From NCBI GenBank assembly GCA_013349325.1, contig DUZX01000022.1, positions 1-61,094 of the forward strand: a stretch of DNA of 61,094 nucleotides. The letters are read 5' to 3'. Below, piece by piece: positions 47,030 to 54,590 of the stretch; within the stretch, counting starts at the first letter, position 1, and each line of letters begins with the position of its first letter. The notes beneath the pieces were generated by a model. That model did no database searches. It saw only the letters and a list, made by a program, of their open reading frames with translations, and had not been told where the DNA came from. This DNA is from Desulfuromonadales bacterium (GTDB lineage: Bacteria; Desulfobacterota; Desulfuromonadia; Geobacterales; Pseudopelobacteraceae). The position numbers and the translations under genes are program-made.

Positions 47030-47130
47030 TGTAGGTTGGGTTAGGCGGCTGTTTGCCGTAACCCAACATGACCACCTCGGCAACATATAAAGCTGTTGGG
47101 TTACGCATGAAACCGCTAACCCAATCTACA
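47030..47130. repeat. MITE-like palindromic repeat inside the csm operon
   Basis: A 101-base element bounded by imperfect inverted repeats: TGTAGGTTGGGTTAGGCGG on the left and CCGCTAACCCAATCTACA on the right. Inside is a second inverted pair, GTAACCCAACA and TGTTGGGTTAC. This resembles a repeat widespread in proteobacterial genomes. It lies between csm2 and csm3, ending 34 bases before csm3. No T-run is present. Confidence 0.8.
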
Positions 47131-47164
47131 AAAACACAAGAAACCCATCGGGAGGCTTTTCACT

Positions 47165-47869
47165 ATGAAATTGATAAAAATATGCGAATACAAAGGAAGC
47201 ATCGTCCTTAAAAGCGGCCTGCACATCGGTTCCGGCAACATGGAAATGCATATCGGCGGCACTGACAGTCCGGTCATCATGCACCCACATACCAGAGAAC
47301 CGTATATCCCCGGATCATCGATCAAGGGCAAGGCCCGCTCACTGCTGGAAATGGAAAGCGGCTTCATGGCATTTACCAAAGGGAGTCCGTTATCACCAAA
47401 AGCCCTGCAACAGGCGGTTGACAGTGCTATGGAAGCGAAAGGAATGGCTATCATTAAATTTTTCGGAGCCGGCGGCTCAGAGCAGGATGATTCCGGAACA
47501 TTCGGGCCGACCAGGGTTTCTTTTGCAGACTGTTATTTAAACGGTGCCTGGAAGGAAAAAGCCAAAGCCAATCGTTGGCCGCTTACCGAAGTAAAATCAG
47601 AGAACAGCATAAATCGTGTTACCGGCACAGCCCAAAACCCCCGTTTTATCGAGCGGGTGCCGGAAGGCACCGAGTTTGATTTTACTGTCAGCTTCAAGGT
47701 ACTCCATGAAGGTGAAGAAGAGCTGTTTGAAGGGCTTTTGTTCAAAGGGCTGAAGTTGATAGAAATGGATGCTCTGGGTGGCAGCGGCAGTCGTGGTTAT
47801 GGCCGGGTAGAGTTTATCTTTGCCGATACCGGAGTACAGGAGCGGTTTACTGTGTGCAATCCGTTCTGA
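47165..47869 (+). CDS. csm3: CRISPR type III-A backbone RAMP Csm3
   Basis: Csm3 (234 residues) forms the backbone and cleaves target RNA at 6-base steps. The catalytic aspartate is D34 in IGGTDSPVI. The RAMP glycine-rich motif is IPGSSIKGKARSLLEMESG, and GGSGSRGYGRVEFIF closes the domain. The usual start (GGGAGGC before ATG) is fine. Csm4 starts 11 bases after its stop. Confidence 0.95.
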   Translation: MKLIKICEYKGSIVLKSGLHIGSGNMEMHIGGTDSPVIMHPHTREPYIPGSSIKGKARSLLEMESGFMAFTKGSPLSPKALQQAVDSAMEAKGMAIIKFFGAGGSEQDDSGTFGPTRVSFADCYLNGAWKEKAKANRWPLTEVKSENSINRVTGTAQNPRFIERVPEGTEFDFTVSFKVLHEGEEELFEGLLFKGLKLIEMDALGGSGSRGYGRVEFIFADTGVQERFTVCNPF

Positions 47870-47879
47870 GGGGGCTTTT

Positions 47880-48875
47880 GTGAAAACCTACTGCATAACC
47901 ATTGAACCACGTTCTTCATTCGGAACGCCGCTCAAGGGAGATACCCTCTTCGGCCAGTTTTGCTGGCAAGCGGCATACGCACCCGACCTTTTAACGGTGT
48001 CACTTGATGAAGTAATCCGGATGTATCCTGAAAAACCCTTCGCGGTATTTTCCAGCGCATACCCATCGTTACCTGATGGGCGCGTCGCTCTTAAACGTCC
48101 TGACGCCCCCCTGGACCTGTTGTTTGACTTTTCCGGCAAAAGCCGGGAAGAGATCATTGGAGGTCGGAAGGCATTTAAAAAATTGAAATGGATGCTCTAC
48201 GATAAGCCTGGGGCACTGGCTGATTTTCGCACCTGTCGTTATCTGGATGATCAAGAGTTGGCGCTTATTGCCGGCCTTGCTGCTGAAAAACATTCCAGTG
48301 TTGAGGAAACCAGTCACAACAGCATCAACCGACTGACCGGCACAACCGGTGACGGTTTTGCTCCGTTTACCCAAGAGAATACCGTCTATGCCGTAGGTTG
48401 CCGACTGACCTTATTTGTTGGGATCGACGAGACGCTGTTGACGATGGAAGCGCTTAAAACCGGGCTTGAGCGAATCGGCACAAGCGGTTTCGGTCGTGAT
48501 GCTTCCACCGGTTTGGGTAAATTTGCCGTTATCGAGTGCAGTGCGGTTGAACTGGCCACGTTCGGATCGTTACAGCCCACTGCTCTTTATACGCTGTCAC
48601 CCAGCGTACCGGGCATTACAGGTTATAAAGATGCACTTTTTACGCCTTTTACCCGCTTTGGGCGGCATGGCGACCGTTTGGCAATCAGTGGCAAACCATT
48701 CAAAAACCCGGTCATCATGGCTGATGAAGGGGCCCTGTATTTCCCAGCAGATATAGATGATGCTTTACAACGTCCCTATCTGGGGACCGCTTTGACCGGA
48801 CTATCAAAAATCCAGGAAACCGCTGTGGCACAGGGATACAGCCTCTACATCCCTGTCAGGCTGGAGGTAGCGTAA
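47880..48875 (+). CDS. csm4: CRISPR type III-A RAMP Csm4
   Basis: Csm4 (331 residues) holds the 5' handle of the crRNA next to Cas10. It has the RAMP N-terminus (ITIEPRSSFGTPLKGDTLFG), a HNSINRLTG motif and the loop RIGTSGFGRDASTGLGKFAV. GTG 47880 is preferred, with GAGGGGGC upstream; a longer frame overlaps csm3. Its stop TAATG overlaps the csm5 start. Confidence 0.92.
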   Translation: MKTYCITIEPRSSFGTPLKGDTLFGQFCWQAAYAPDLLTVSLDEVIRMYPEKPFAVFSSAYPSLPDGRVALKRPDAPLDLLFDFSGKSREEIIGGRKAFKKLKWMLYDKPGALADFRTCRYLDDQELALIAGLAAEKHSSVEETSHNSINRLTGTTGDGFAPFTQENTVYAVGCRLTLFVGIDETLLTMEALKTGLERIGTSGFGRDASTGLGKFAVIECSAVELATFGSLQPTALYTLSPSVPGITGYKDALFTPFTRFGRHGDRLAISGKPFKNPVIMADEGALYFPADIDDALQRPYLGTALTGLSKIQETAVAQGYSLYIPVRLEVA

Positions 48876-50287
48876 TGGCGAAACAGATACCGTACAAAGT
48901 ACGTCTGCACATTATTTCACCGGTGCATATCGGCTGCGATGATGTCTATGAGCCGACCGGATTCGTGGTTGATAAAACCGCAAAAAAATTGATCGCTTTT
49001 GATCAGCTTGATTTCGTACGCTCACTCACTCCGACTGATCGCAGCAAGTTCATGGCGTTGTGTGAGAAAGGTACGCTGGAGTCAATTCTCGACATTTATA
49101 AATTCATGTGGAATCTGCCTACAGCACCTCCAGGACATGCCGTCGATGTATCCAAAGGATTTCTGGAGACATATGAGCGAGTTGCCACCAAACTTAACCC
49201 TCGTGACGCCAAACAAGAGCTGAATAAATTTCAGATTGGCCGCACCAGCTACCTTCCCAGCGATCAGGCTCCGTATATTCCGGGTTCTGCCCTCAAAGGG
49301 GCGTTGCGTACCGGTTGGCTGAATCATCTGAACTGCGGGAAAAATAATCACCCCCGTGGCTTGGAAGAACTGTTACTGGGTGGTACGTTTGCAAATGATC
49401 CTTTCCGTCTGGTTAAAATTTCCGATTTACTACCGGTTGGAAACCTGGAAACCCGTATCTGCTTTGCCGTCAATAAAAAGAAAAAAACGTCAAAGTACGA
49501 ACCCCGAGGTCCACAGCAAATACTGGAAGTCATCCGTCACGATTGTGAGACGGTTTTTGAAGGAATGATTACGCTTCATACACAGGAACAGGGTGGCGGT
49601 ATTACCAAGCCTGTCCCGGTCGGCGCAGAATTCTTTGCAAAAGCAACCGGCTTTTTTGGCAGTGAAATGGATGCTGAAGAGATCGGCTTGAAGGGTATCA
49701 GTCTGCCGGCGACTATTCGGTTAAAGATGGTAAATACATTTGGAGACCGTTATATGAAGAGCGTTTTTCCGGTACGTATTGGTCGCCACAGCGGGGCAGA
49801 GTGTCTTACGGTTGATGGTGTACGCACTATTAAAATCATGGGAAAAAAGGGTGATCACCCCACATACAGTCCTCACTCGACCACCGTCTGGTTAGCCGGT
49901 GATTCCAACAAGGCCACCACCGGTCTGTTGCCCTTTGGCTGGGTAGCGCTAGAGGTACTTGATGTCGATCCAGCAGCACCTCTCTGGCCTGAAAGAACGG
50001 TATCAGTTCAGATAAAGAATGCTCCAGCCGCGCCGCCAGTAAAAGCTCCCCCTCCACCGCCTGCACAGATTGTCTGGTGCAAAGCTACCATCACCTGGAA
50101 TCCGGGCAGCCAAACCTTGACTGCTCAAAATGATGGTAAAAAAGCTGAAACAAAGCTTTCAACGGATAGGTCATTAGTACCTGAAGCTCTTCATAAGAAA
50201 CTGTTTGTCAAAAAAGATGCGATAAAGGCGGATGTCACAGTTGAACAGCAGGGTAATGCCTGGCGGATTGTTGGAATGAGTATATAA
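48875..50287 (+). CDS. csm5: CRISPR type III-A RAMP Csm5 with C-terminal extension
   Basis: Csm5 (470 residues) caps the 3' side of the backbone and helps crRNA maturation. It shows HIISPVHIGCDDVYEPT, YIPGSALKGALRTGWL and the RAMP core to about residue 382. A proline-rich linker (APPVKAPPPPPAQ, about 384-399) then leads to about 70 further residues with a beta-rich pattern (ITWNPGSQTLTAQ, VEQQGNAWRIVGM). Typical Csm5 is 350-400 residues, so this C-terminal domain is an addition. The gene overlaps csm4 by one base. Confidence 0.92.
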   Translation: MAKQIPYKVRLHIISPVHIGCDDVYEPTGFVVDKTAKKLIAFDQLDFVRSLTPTDRSKFMALCEKGTLESILDIYKFMWNLPTAPPGHAVDVSKGFLETYERVATKLNPRDAKQELNKFQIGRTSYLPSDQAPYIPGSALKGALRTGWLNHLNCGKNNHPRGLEELLLGGTFANDPFRLVKISDLLPVGNLETRICFAVNKKKKTSKYEPRGPQQILEVIRHDCETVFEGMITLHTQEQGGGITKPVPVGAEFFAKATGFFGSEMDAEEIGLKGISLPATIRLKMVNTFGDRYMKSVFPVRIGRHSGAECLTVDGVRTIKIMGKKGDHPTYSPHSTTVWLAGDSNKATTGLLPFGWVALEVLDVDPAAPLWPERTVSVQIKNAPAAPPVKAPPPPPAQIVWCKATITWNPGSQTLTAQNDGKKAETKLSTDRSLVPEALHKKLFVKKDAIKADVTVEQQGNAWRIVGMSI

Positions 50288-50288
50288 G

Positions 50289-50606
50289 CTAACCAATTTC
50301 AAACAGCCTGCTATCCAACAGCCGCGCAGCATGAATGATTCGCAGGATAATGACTGTCTGAGCGGAGATACGGAAGATGGTGCGATAGTGACCGTAGATG
50401 AGATGCCGGTAGGAAGTGCCTAAAATCCGGTTTTCAGCAATCAGCTGGCAGCGTTCGGGGAAATTTTCCAGCGTCTCAAACTGCTCCGTTAATTTCCAAA
50501 TGAACGACTCGGCGTAGCCGGGGCTGTCCTGGGCGATATAGTCCCAGATTTCGGCAATGTCCGACTCGGCGCTGGGTGTTATATCAACTCTGTATGGTGC
50601 GGGCAC
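50289..50606 (-). CDS. RelE/ParE family toxin
   Basis: A 105-residue RelE/ParE-superfamily protein (YRVDITPSAESDIAEIWDYI, ETLENFPERCQL, RHLIYGHYRTIFRI). It is presumably an mRNA interferase or gyrase inhibitor. GTG 50606 lies inside the antitoxin gene end (23-base overlap), typical for co-translated pairs. The pair is antisense to the csm operon, between csm5 and a CARF nuclease gene. Confidence 0.9.
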   Translation of the reverse strand: MPAPYRVDITPSAESDIAEIWDYIAQDSPGYAESFIWKLTEQFETLENFPERCQLIAENRILGTSYRHLIYGHYRTIFRISAQTVIILRIIHAARLLDSRLFEIG

Positions 50607-50868
50607 TTTTGAACTCTTTCAGGAAATCCTGTGCAGAACGGGTTTGGCCAGCGGTAACTTCTGCTTCGGCAGGGGCCAGCAGACGGGTAAGATTGGCAGC
50701 CTGGAGCTGTTTTTCATAGACAGCTGCATCCATTAGCACAGAGTCAGCTCGGCCATTTACCGTAAGAATCATCGGACGTCCGGTTTGATGAACATGGTCA
50801 AGCAGTTCGCGTGTGTGGCGCTTTAAATCGGTAACTGAGCGGATATCATCTGCAAGGCTTAATGACAT
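50584..50868 (-). CDS. Phd/YefM family antitoxin
   Basis: A 94-residue antitoxin. The N-terminal DNA-binding part is SLADDIRSVTDLKRHTRELL and is followed by the Phd signature TGRPMILTVNGRADSVLMDA. The start at 50868 follows AAAGGA. It should repress its own promoter at the 23-base palindrome upstream and neutralise the toxin. Confidence 0.9.
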   Translation of the reverse strand: MSLSLADDIRSVTDLKRHTRELLDHVHQTGRPMILTVNGRADSVLMDAAVYEKQLQAANLTRLLAPAEAEVTAGQTRSAQDFLKEFKSARTIQS

Positions 50869-50903
50869 GATATGTTCCTTTATGCACATAATAATACATT
50901 CAA

Positions 50904-50926
50904 TAGAGTGCTAAAATAGCACTCTA
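50904..50926. promoter_or_regulatory. operator palindrome of the toxin-antitoxin pair
   Basis: TAGAGTGCTA-AAA-TAGCACTCTA, a perfect 10-base inverted repeat that overlaps the spacer and -10 of the promoter. It is very likely the antitoxin binding site. Confidence 0.75.
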
Positions 50927-50941
50927 TACATAACCTGTCAA
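50913..50941 (-). promoter_or_regulatory. promoter of the toxin-antitoxin pair
   Basis: Minus strand TTGACA (50941-50936), 17 bases, TATTTT (50918-50913). The operator palindrome sits between and over the -10, as in autoregulated pairs. Confidence 0.65.
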
Positions 50942-50991
50942 TGTTTGCAGCGTATCAATAATTTCCGAAATGACTATACTATTGTGGGGTT

Positions 50992-52137
50992 ATGCCACAA
51001 ATGCACAGAAATAAAAATACAGCTCACCTCATTCTGATATCAGGCCAACCGATACCTAATCTGATTCCTGCCATTGCCTGGCATCCTGATGTTGTGCACC
51101 TGCTGGTATCGGCTAAAATGGAACGGCAGGCGGCACGGATTGCACAGTTTTTGGAGTCACGCGGTATTGAGTGCCGTAAACACCAGATCGACGCATATGA
51201 CATGCGGCAGGTAGAAGCGGTATGCACAAAGCTCCTCGAAGGTGCTGCGCATGGCGCTGTCATCCTGAATGCGACCGGCGGCACCAAAGTGGCGGCATTC
51301 GGAGCGTTTGCCGCTTTTCGCGAACGCGGTTTTCCGATTGTGTATTTCGATCCGGAAAAGTGGCGTATTACCTGGCTTGACGGCAGCGGTACACCGCCGG
51401 TTGCCGCTGCCGCTGAATTGTCGGTTCGCGAATATCTGGCCGCACACGGTCTCAACGTAATCGAAGATGCAGGTTCTGATGAAGCCGTTACAAAGAGGCT
51501 CGCGCTTACCGCGTGGCTGGCGAAAGAACTTCCGCAGTCCGGATTTATCAGAGTGTTGAATAAGCTTGCCACAGAAGCGCAACAGACAGGAATTTATCCG
51601 GCGCATAAAATCATCAAACCTTTTGATCCCTCCTTCACACCTTTTCTCAAAAAACTTGAAAGCGAAAAACTGATCAGCTGGGACAGCAGGAGCCGTACGC
51701 TGACGTTTCCGGATGCTGCTGCGGCACGTTATCTGGGTGGTTTCTGGCTTGAAGAGTACGTTTTTGACGTTGTGTCAAGCCTTGATGTGCATGACGTCCG
51801 CCGTAACGTCAGGGTTGCCTGGGACGGATCGGGAACAAAACCGGTCACTAACGAGTTTGATGTCGTCTTTACTGATAAATGCCGTCTGTACATGATCTCC
51901 TGTAAAACATCAAAACTTGGCAGCGAGTCGCACTATAAGGACAAAAACCCGGTTTATGAACTTGATTCGCTCAAAGACGCTGCCGCCGGTCTGTTTGGCC
52001 AGGGGATTCTGGTCTCGGCGACACCGCTCGGGGTAGAGCTTCAGAAACGTGCGGACACCCTGAAACTCCTCACCATCAGCGGCCGTGATCTCCCCTGGCT
52101 GAAAACAAAACTGCAGGCGGCTCTCAACTTCAGATGA
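50992..52137 (+). CDS. Card1/Can2-like CARF nuclease (DUF1887)
   Basis: A 381-residue protein with an N-terminal CARF domain (LILISGQPIPNLIPAIAW; ligand motif NATGGTKVAA at 93-102) and a C-terminal PD-(D/E)xK-like domain (DUF1887). Its length matches Card1/Can2, cA4-activated nucleases of type III systems. The metal-site region reads NEFDVV (E288, D290) and then ISCKTSK (S303, K305). In better known members the second motif has an acidic residue two places before the lysine, so serine here is unusual. A TATACT box at 50975 may drive it. The next CARF gene is coupled. Confidence 0.88.
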   Translation: MPQMHRNKNTAHLILISGQPIPNLIPAIAWHPDVVHLLVSAKMERQAARIAQFLESRGIECRKHQIDAYDMRQVEAVCTKLLEGAAHGAVILNATGGTKVAAFGAFAAFRERGFPIVYFDPEKWRITWLDGSGTPPVAAAAELSVREYLAAHGLNVIEDAGSDEAVTKRLALTAWLAKELPQSGFIRVLNKLATEAQQTGIYPAHKIIKPFDPSFTPFLKKLESEKLISWDSRSRTLTFPDAAAARYLGGFWLEEYVFDVVSSLDVHDVRRNVRVAWDGSGTKPVTNEFDVVFTDKCRLYMISCKTSKLGSESHYKDKNPVYELDSLKDAAAGLFGQGILVSATPLGVELQKRADTLKLLTISGRDLPWLKTKLQAALNFR

Positions 52138-52154
52138 CATATAAAGGAAACAGT

Positions 52155-53450
52155 ATGAAAAAAGCATTGCTTGTATCAGTCGGCGGTTCTCCCGCCCCGG
52201 TTATTTTCACCATCAACGCCCAGCAGCCGGAATTTCTGTTTCTGTTTGTTTCGCGCGGATCGGCCGCTTCGGCACGGGAAGACGTTATTCCGGCGCTGCT
52301 GCATAAACCATCAATCTATGAATTTATTCTGACTCCTGATGAGCAGGATATTGAACAGTCCGTTGGAATACTTCTGACTGAAATTCCGAAAAAACTGGCG
52401 TTGTGGGGACTTTCATACCGTGACCTTGCGGTCGATTATACCGGTGGCACAAAAACCATGTCCGCTGCGCTGGTGCTGGCATTGTCGCGCGATGTGGATG
52501 CTTTCAGCTATGTCGGTGGGACTGTTCGCGACAAGAATAATCTTGGTGTCGTTGTTGATGGCAATGAGCTGAGACTTTCCATGAAAAACCCGTGGAATGA
52601 GCTGGCTATCCAGTCGTTAAATGATATTCAAATTCTATTTAATGCCTGCCTTTTTACCTCTGCGGCAAAAGTTGCAGACGCTGCACGCGAAAAGTCGCCC
52701 CTGCGCAAACAGCTGTTCGAAGGTATTTTTCATGCGTCGAACGCCTGCAACAACTGGGATAGTTTCAAATATGTTCGTGCATTGAGTGATCTAAAACGCT
52801 GCGAGAGTCAGTTTCGGCAGATTGCAGCTGAAACGGATAAAAAATGGATCACGCTTTTTTATAAACAGATTCAGGCATCACTGCCATTGCTCGAAAAAAT
52901 CTGCATCGAGCAGGACGCCCTGATCAAATCATCACCCAAAGCGGGCATGAGCAGTAAAGTTGATGGCATGGCGATGATCACCGATCTGCTGGTAAATGCC
53001 ATACGTCGCGGTGAAATTGAATACAAATATGATGACGCCGTTGCGCGTCTCTACAGCGCCATTGAAAAAATGGCAAAGATGAAGCTCAAGGTAGCGTACG
53101 GCATTGACAACTCCGACCTTACAGCGGAGCAGATCCCGGAAGAGTTGCGTCAGGAACTGCTGACGGAGTGTACGAACGGGCGTGAGGGAAAAATTCAGAT
53201 TCCGCTTCACAAAAGCTATCAGCTCCTGCACGCGCTGGGAGACCCGCTCGGAGCCGCCTATACTGCCGCATCTGCAGAGCTGGGGAAAATACTCACCATA
53301 CGTAATATGTCGCTGCTGGCGCATGGCTATGAGCCGGTAAAACAGGAAACATTTACCAAAATGCTTGCCATAGCGCTGGATTTTATCGGGATCAAAAAAG
53401 AAAATCTTCCCACCTTCCCCCAATTAGAGTGCGGATTCGGCGGGCTGTGA
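52155..53450 (+). CDS. CARF-HEPN ribonuclease, TIGR02710/Csm6-Csx1 type
   Basis: A 431-residue effector of the TIGR02710 family. The CARF part opens MKKALLVSVGGSPAPVIF and has DYTGGTKTMSAALVLAL at 94-110. After a helical middle the HEPN catalytic motif R-x6-H is seen at R383-H390 (IRNMSLLAHGY). It should be a cOA-activated ribonuclease like Csm6. I choose ATG 52155 with AAAGGA before it; an ATG at 52134 overlaps the previous stop. It overlaps the HD gene at its end. Confidence 0.88.
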   Translation: MKKALLVSVGGSPAPVIFTINAQQPEFLFLFVSRGSAASAREDVIPALLHKPSIYEFILTPDEQDIEQSVGILLTEIPKKLALWGLSYRDLAVDYTGGTKTMSAALVLALSRDVDAFSYVGGTVRDKNNLGVVVDGNELRLSMKNPWNELAIQSLNDIQILFNACLFTSAAKVADAAREKSPLRKQLFEGIFHASNACNNWDSFKYVRALSDLKRCESQFRQIAAETDKKWITLFYKQIQASLPLLEKICIEQDALIKSSPKAGMSSKVDGMAMITDLLVNAIRRGEIEYKYDDAVARLYSAIEKMAKMKLKVAYGIDNSDLTAEQIPEELRQELLTECTNGREGKIQIPLHKSYQLLHALGDPLGAAYTAASAELGKILTIRNMSLLAHGYEPVKQETFTKMLAIALDFIGIKKENLPTFPQLECGFGGL

Positions 53451-53956
53451 CTGCCGGTGACTGGAAAAGGCGGCTTGAGGAATGGCTGACAGAAGGTACC
53501 ATTGCCACTATCATCCCCGAAGTAGCTGCGCTGCGCGGAGTACCGCAACCGCCAGAATTTCACCCCGAAGGAGACGCCCTGACACATACGCTTCAGGCTG
53601 TGGCTGAAGTAGATGACCTTGACGATGAGCGGGTATTCTGGGCGGTTCTGCTGCATGATATCGGTAAGAAAAGTACAACCCGTTTTTTCAACGGCAGATG
53701 GCGGGCGCATGGGCACGCTGATGTCGGCGCTGAAATGGCCAGGGACATTTTAAACAGGAATGGGCTTGAACACCTTGCCGGTGATGTTTATTGGATTATA
53801 AAAAATCACCACTACAAACAGTCATGGAACCTGAAGGCTGACCAGCTACTCAGCAGGAACCAACGACGATTTTTGGAACACCCACTCTTTACGCTGCTGG
53901 AAAAAGTCTGCGCTGCAGATTCCGCCGGACGTAAGATCAACGGCACATCCCCCTGA
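53447..53956 (+). CDS. stand-alone HD domain phosphohydrolase, CCA-adding-enzyme-like
   Basis: A 169-residue HD-superfamily protein. It reads FHPEGDALTHTLQAV (H39, H47), LLHDIGKKST (H70-D71), H88/H90 in RAHGHAD and KNHHY (H121-H122). Those match the HD part of bacterial CCA-adding tRNA nucleotidyltransferases, but here there is no nucleotidyltransferase domain. It overlaps the TIGR02710 gene by 4 bases (GTGA), so it is expressed with the CARF effectors. A phosphodiesterase acting on cyclic oligoadenylates, 2',3'-cyclic phosphates or RNA ends is possible. GTG 53429 would add 6 residues. Confidence 0.8.
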   Translation: MTAGDWKRRLEEWLTEGTIATIIPEVAALRGVPQPPEFHPEGDALTHTLQAVAEVDDLDDERVFWAVLLHDIGKKSTTRFFNGRWRAHGHADVGAEMARDILNRNGLEHLAGDVYWIIKNHHYKQSWNLKADQLLSRNQRRFLEHPLFTLLEKVCAADSAGRKINGTSP

Positions 53957-54000
53957 ATCCCTTTATGCAGGGTGACTCACAAAACTCCTCCCGATGCAAA

Positions 54001-54014
54001 CTGCAACATTGCAG
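54001..54014. promoter_or_regulatory. CTGCAACATTGCAG palindrome ahead of the lipoprotein-cas1 unit
   Basis: CTGCAA-CA-TTGCAG, perfect 6-base arms, 64 bases before the lipoprotein ATG. It shares 13 bases with the site upstream of cas6 (41847-41859). Confidence 0.4.
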
Positions 54015-54040
54015 TTCTCCCGATTACCTGCATTCTGATC

Positions 54041-54080
54041 CATGATGCCCTCCATTCAGATACTTCAGGAGGGCATCATG
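54041..54080 (+). promoter_or_regulatory. hairpin enclosing the ribosome binding site and start codon of the lipoprotein gene
   Basis: CATGATGCCCTCC (54041-54053) is the exact complement of GGAGGGCATCATG (54068-54080), loop 14 bases. The right arm contains the Shine-Dalgarno core AGGAGGG and the ATG. Translation should be low unless the stem is opened. The gene is coupled to cas1, so the hairpin may set the level of adaptation proteins. Confidence 0.7.
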
Positions 54081-54590
54081 CCACTAAGAAAAACCATCAC
54101 CACCTTGTTCGTCGCAGCACTCATGTTTTCTCAAAGCGGTTGCGCCTCAATCGTGTCGGGCGGGGCCAAAACACTGCCGATCATGTCCACTCCGGATGGC
54201 GCAGAGCTGGAAGTCAAAAATCTCCGCAGCGGGGAGACCATCCTCAAGGCCAAAACACCCTTTACCGCTTTGCTGGAGCGGAGTTCCGGTTTCTTTCAGA
54301 GCGCAAAGTACGAGGTGCGCATCAACAAAGAAGGCTATCTGCCGCATCAGACCGTTATTGAGGCCGGCATAAACGGCTGGTACTTCGGCAACATCATCTT
54401 TGGCGGACTGGTCGGCTTGTTGATCGTCGATCCGGCCACCGGCGCCATGTGGCGTATCAATGAAGAGAGTGTCATGGCCAAACTCTATCCGGATACGACC
54501 CAAGGGCGAGCAGATTTCCAGAAGGATGAGGAGATCAGAATTGCCGCCGAAAAAGCTGCGGAGGCGGTTTTGAAAGCGGGGCCGCGATGA
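54078..54590 (+). CDS. lipoprotein coupled to cas1 (PEGA-like)
   Basis: A 170-residue lipoprotein. Lipobox FSQSGCAS, C22. The mature part resembles PEGA-type surface-layer domains (IMSTPDGAELEVKNLRSGE, then YEVRINKEGYLPHQ) and has a glycine-rich hydrophobic segment (GNIIFGGLVGLLIV, about 109-122). Related lipoproteins are common outside CRISPR loci. Here it is in the cas operon, with its stop overlapping the cas1 ATG (ATGA). No known adaptation role exists for such a protein. Confidence 0.85.
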   Translation: MPLRKTITTLFVAALMFSQSGCASIVSGGAKTLPIMSTPDGAELEVKNLRSGETILKAKTPFTALLERSSGFFQSAKYEVRINKEGYLPHQTVIEAGINGWYFGNIIFGGLVGLLIVDPATGAMWRINEESVMAKLYPDTTQGRADFQKDEEIRIAAEKAAEAVLKAGPR

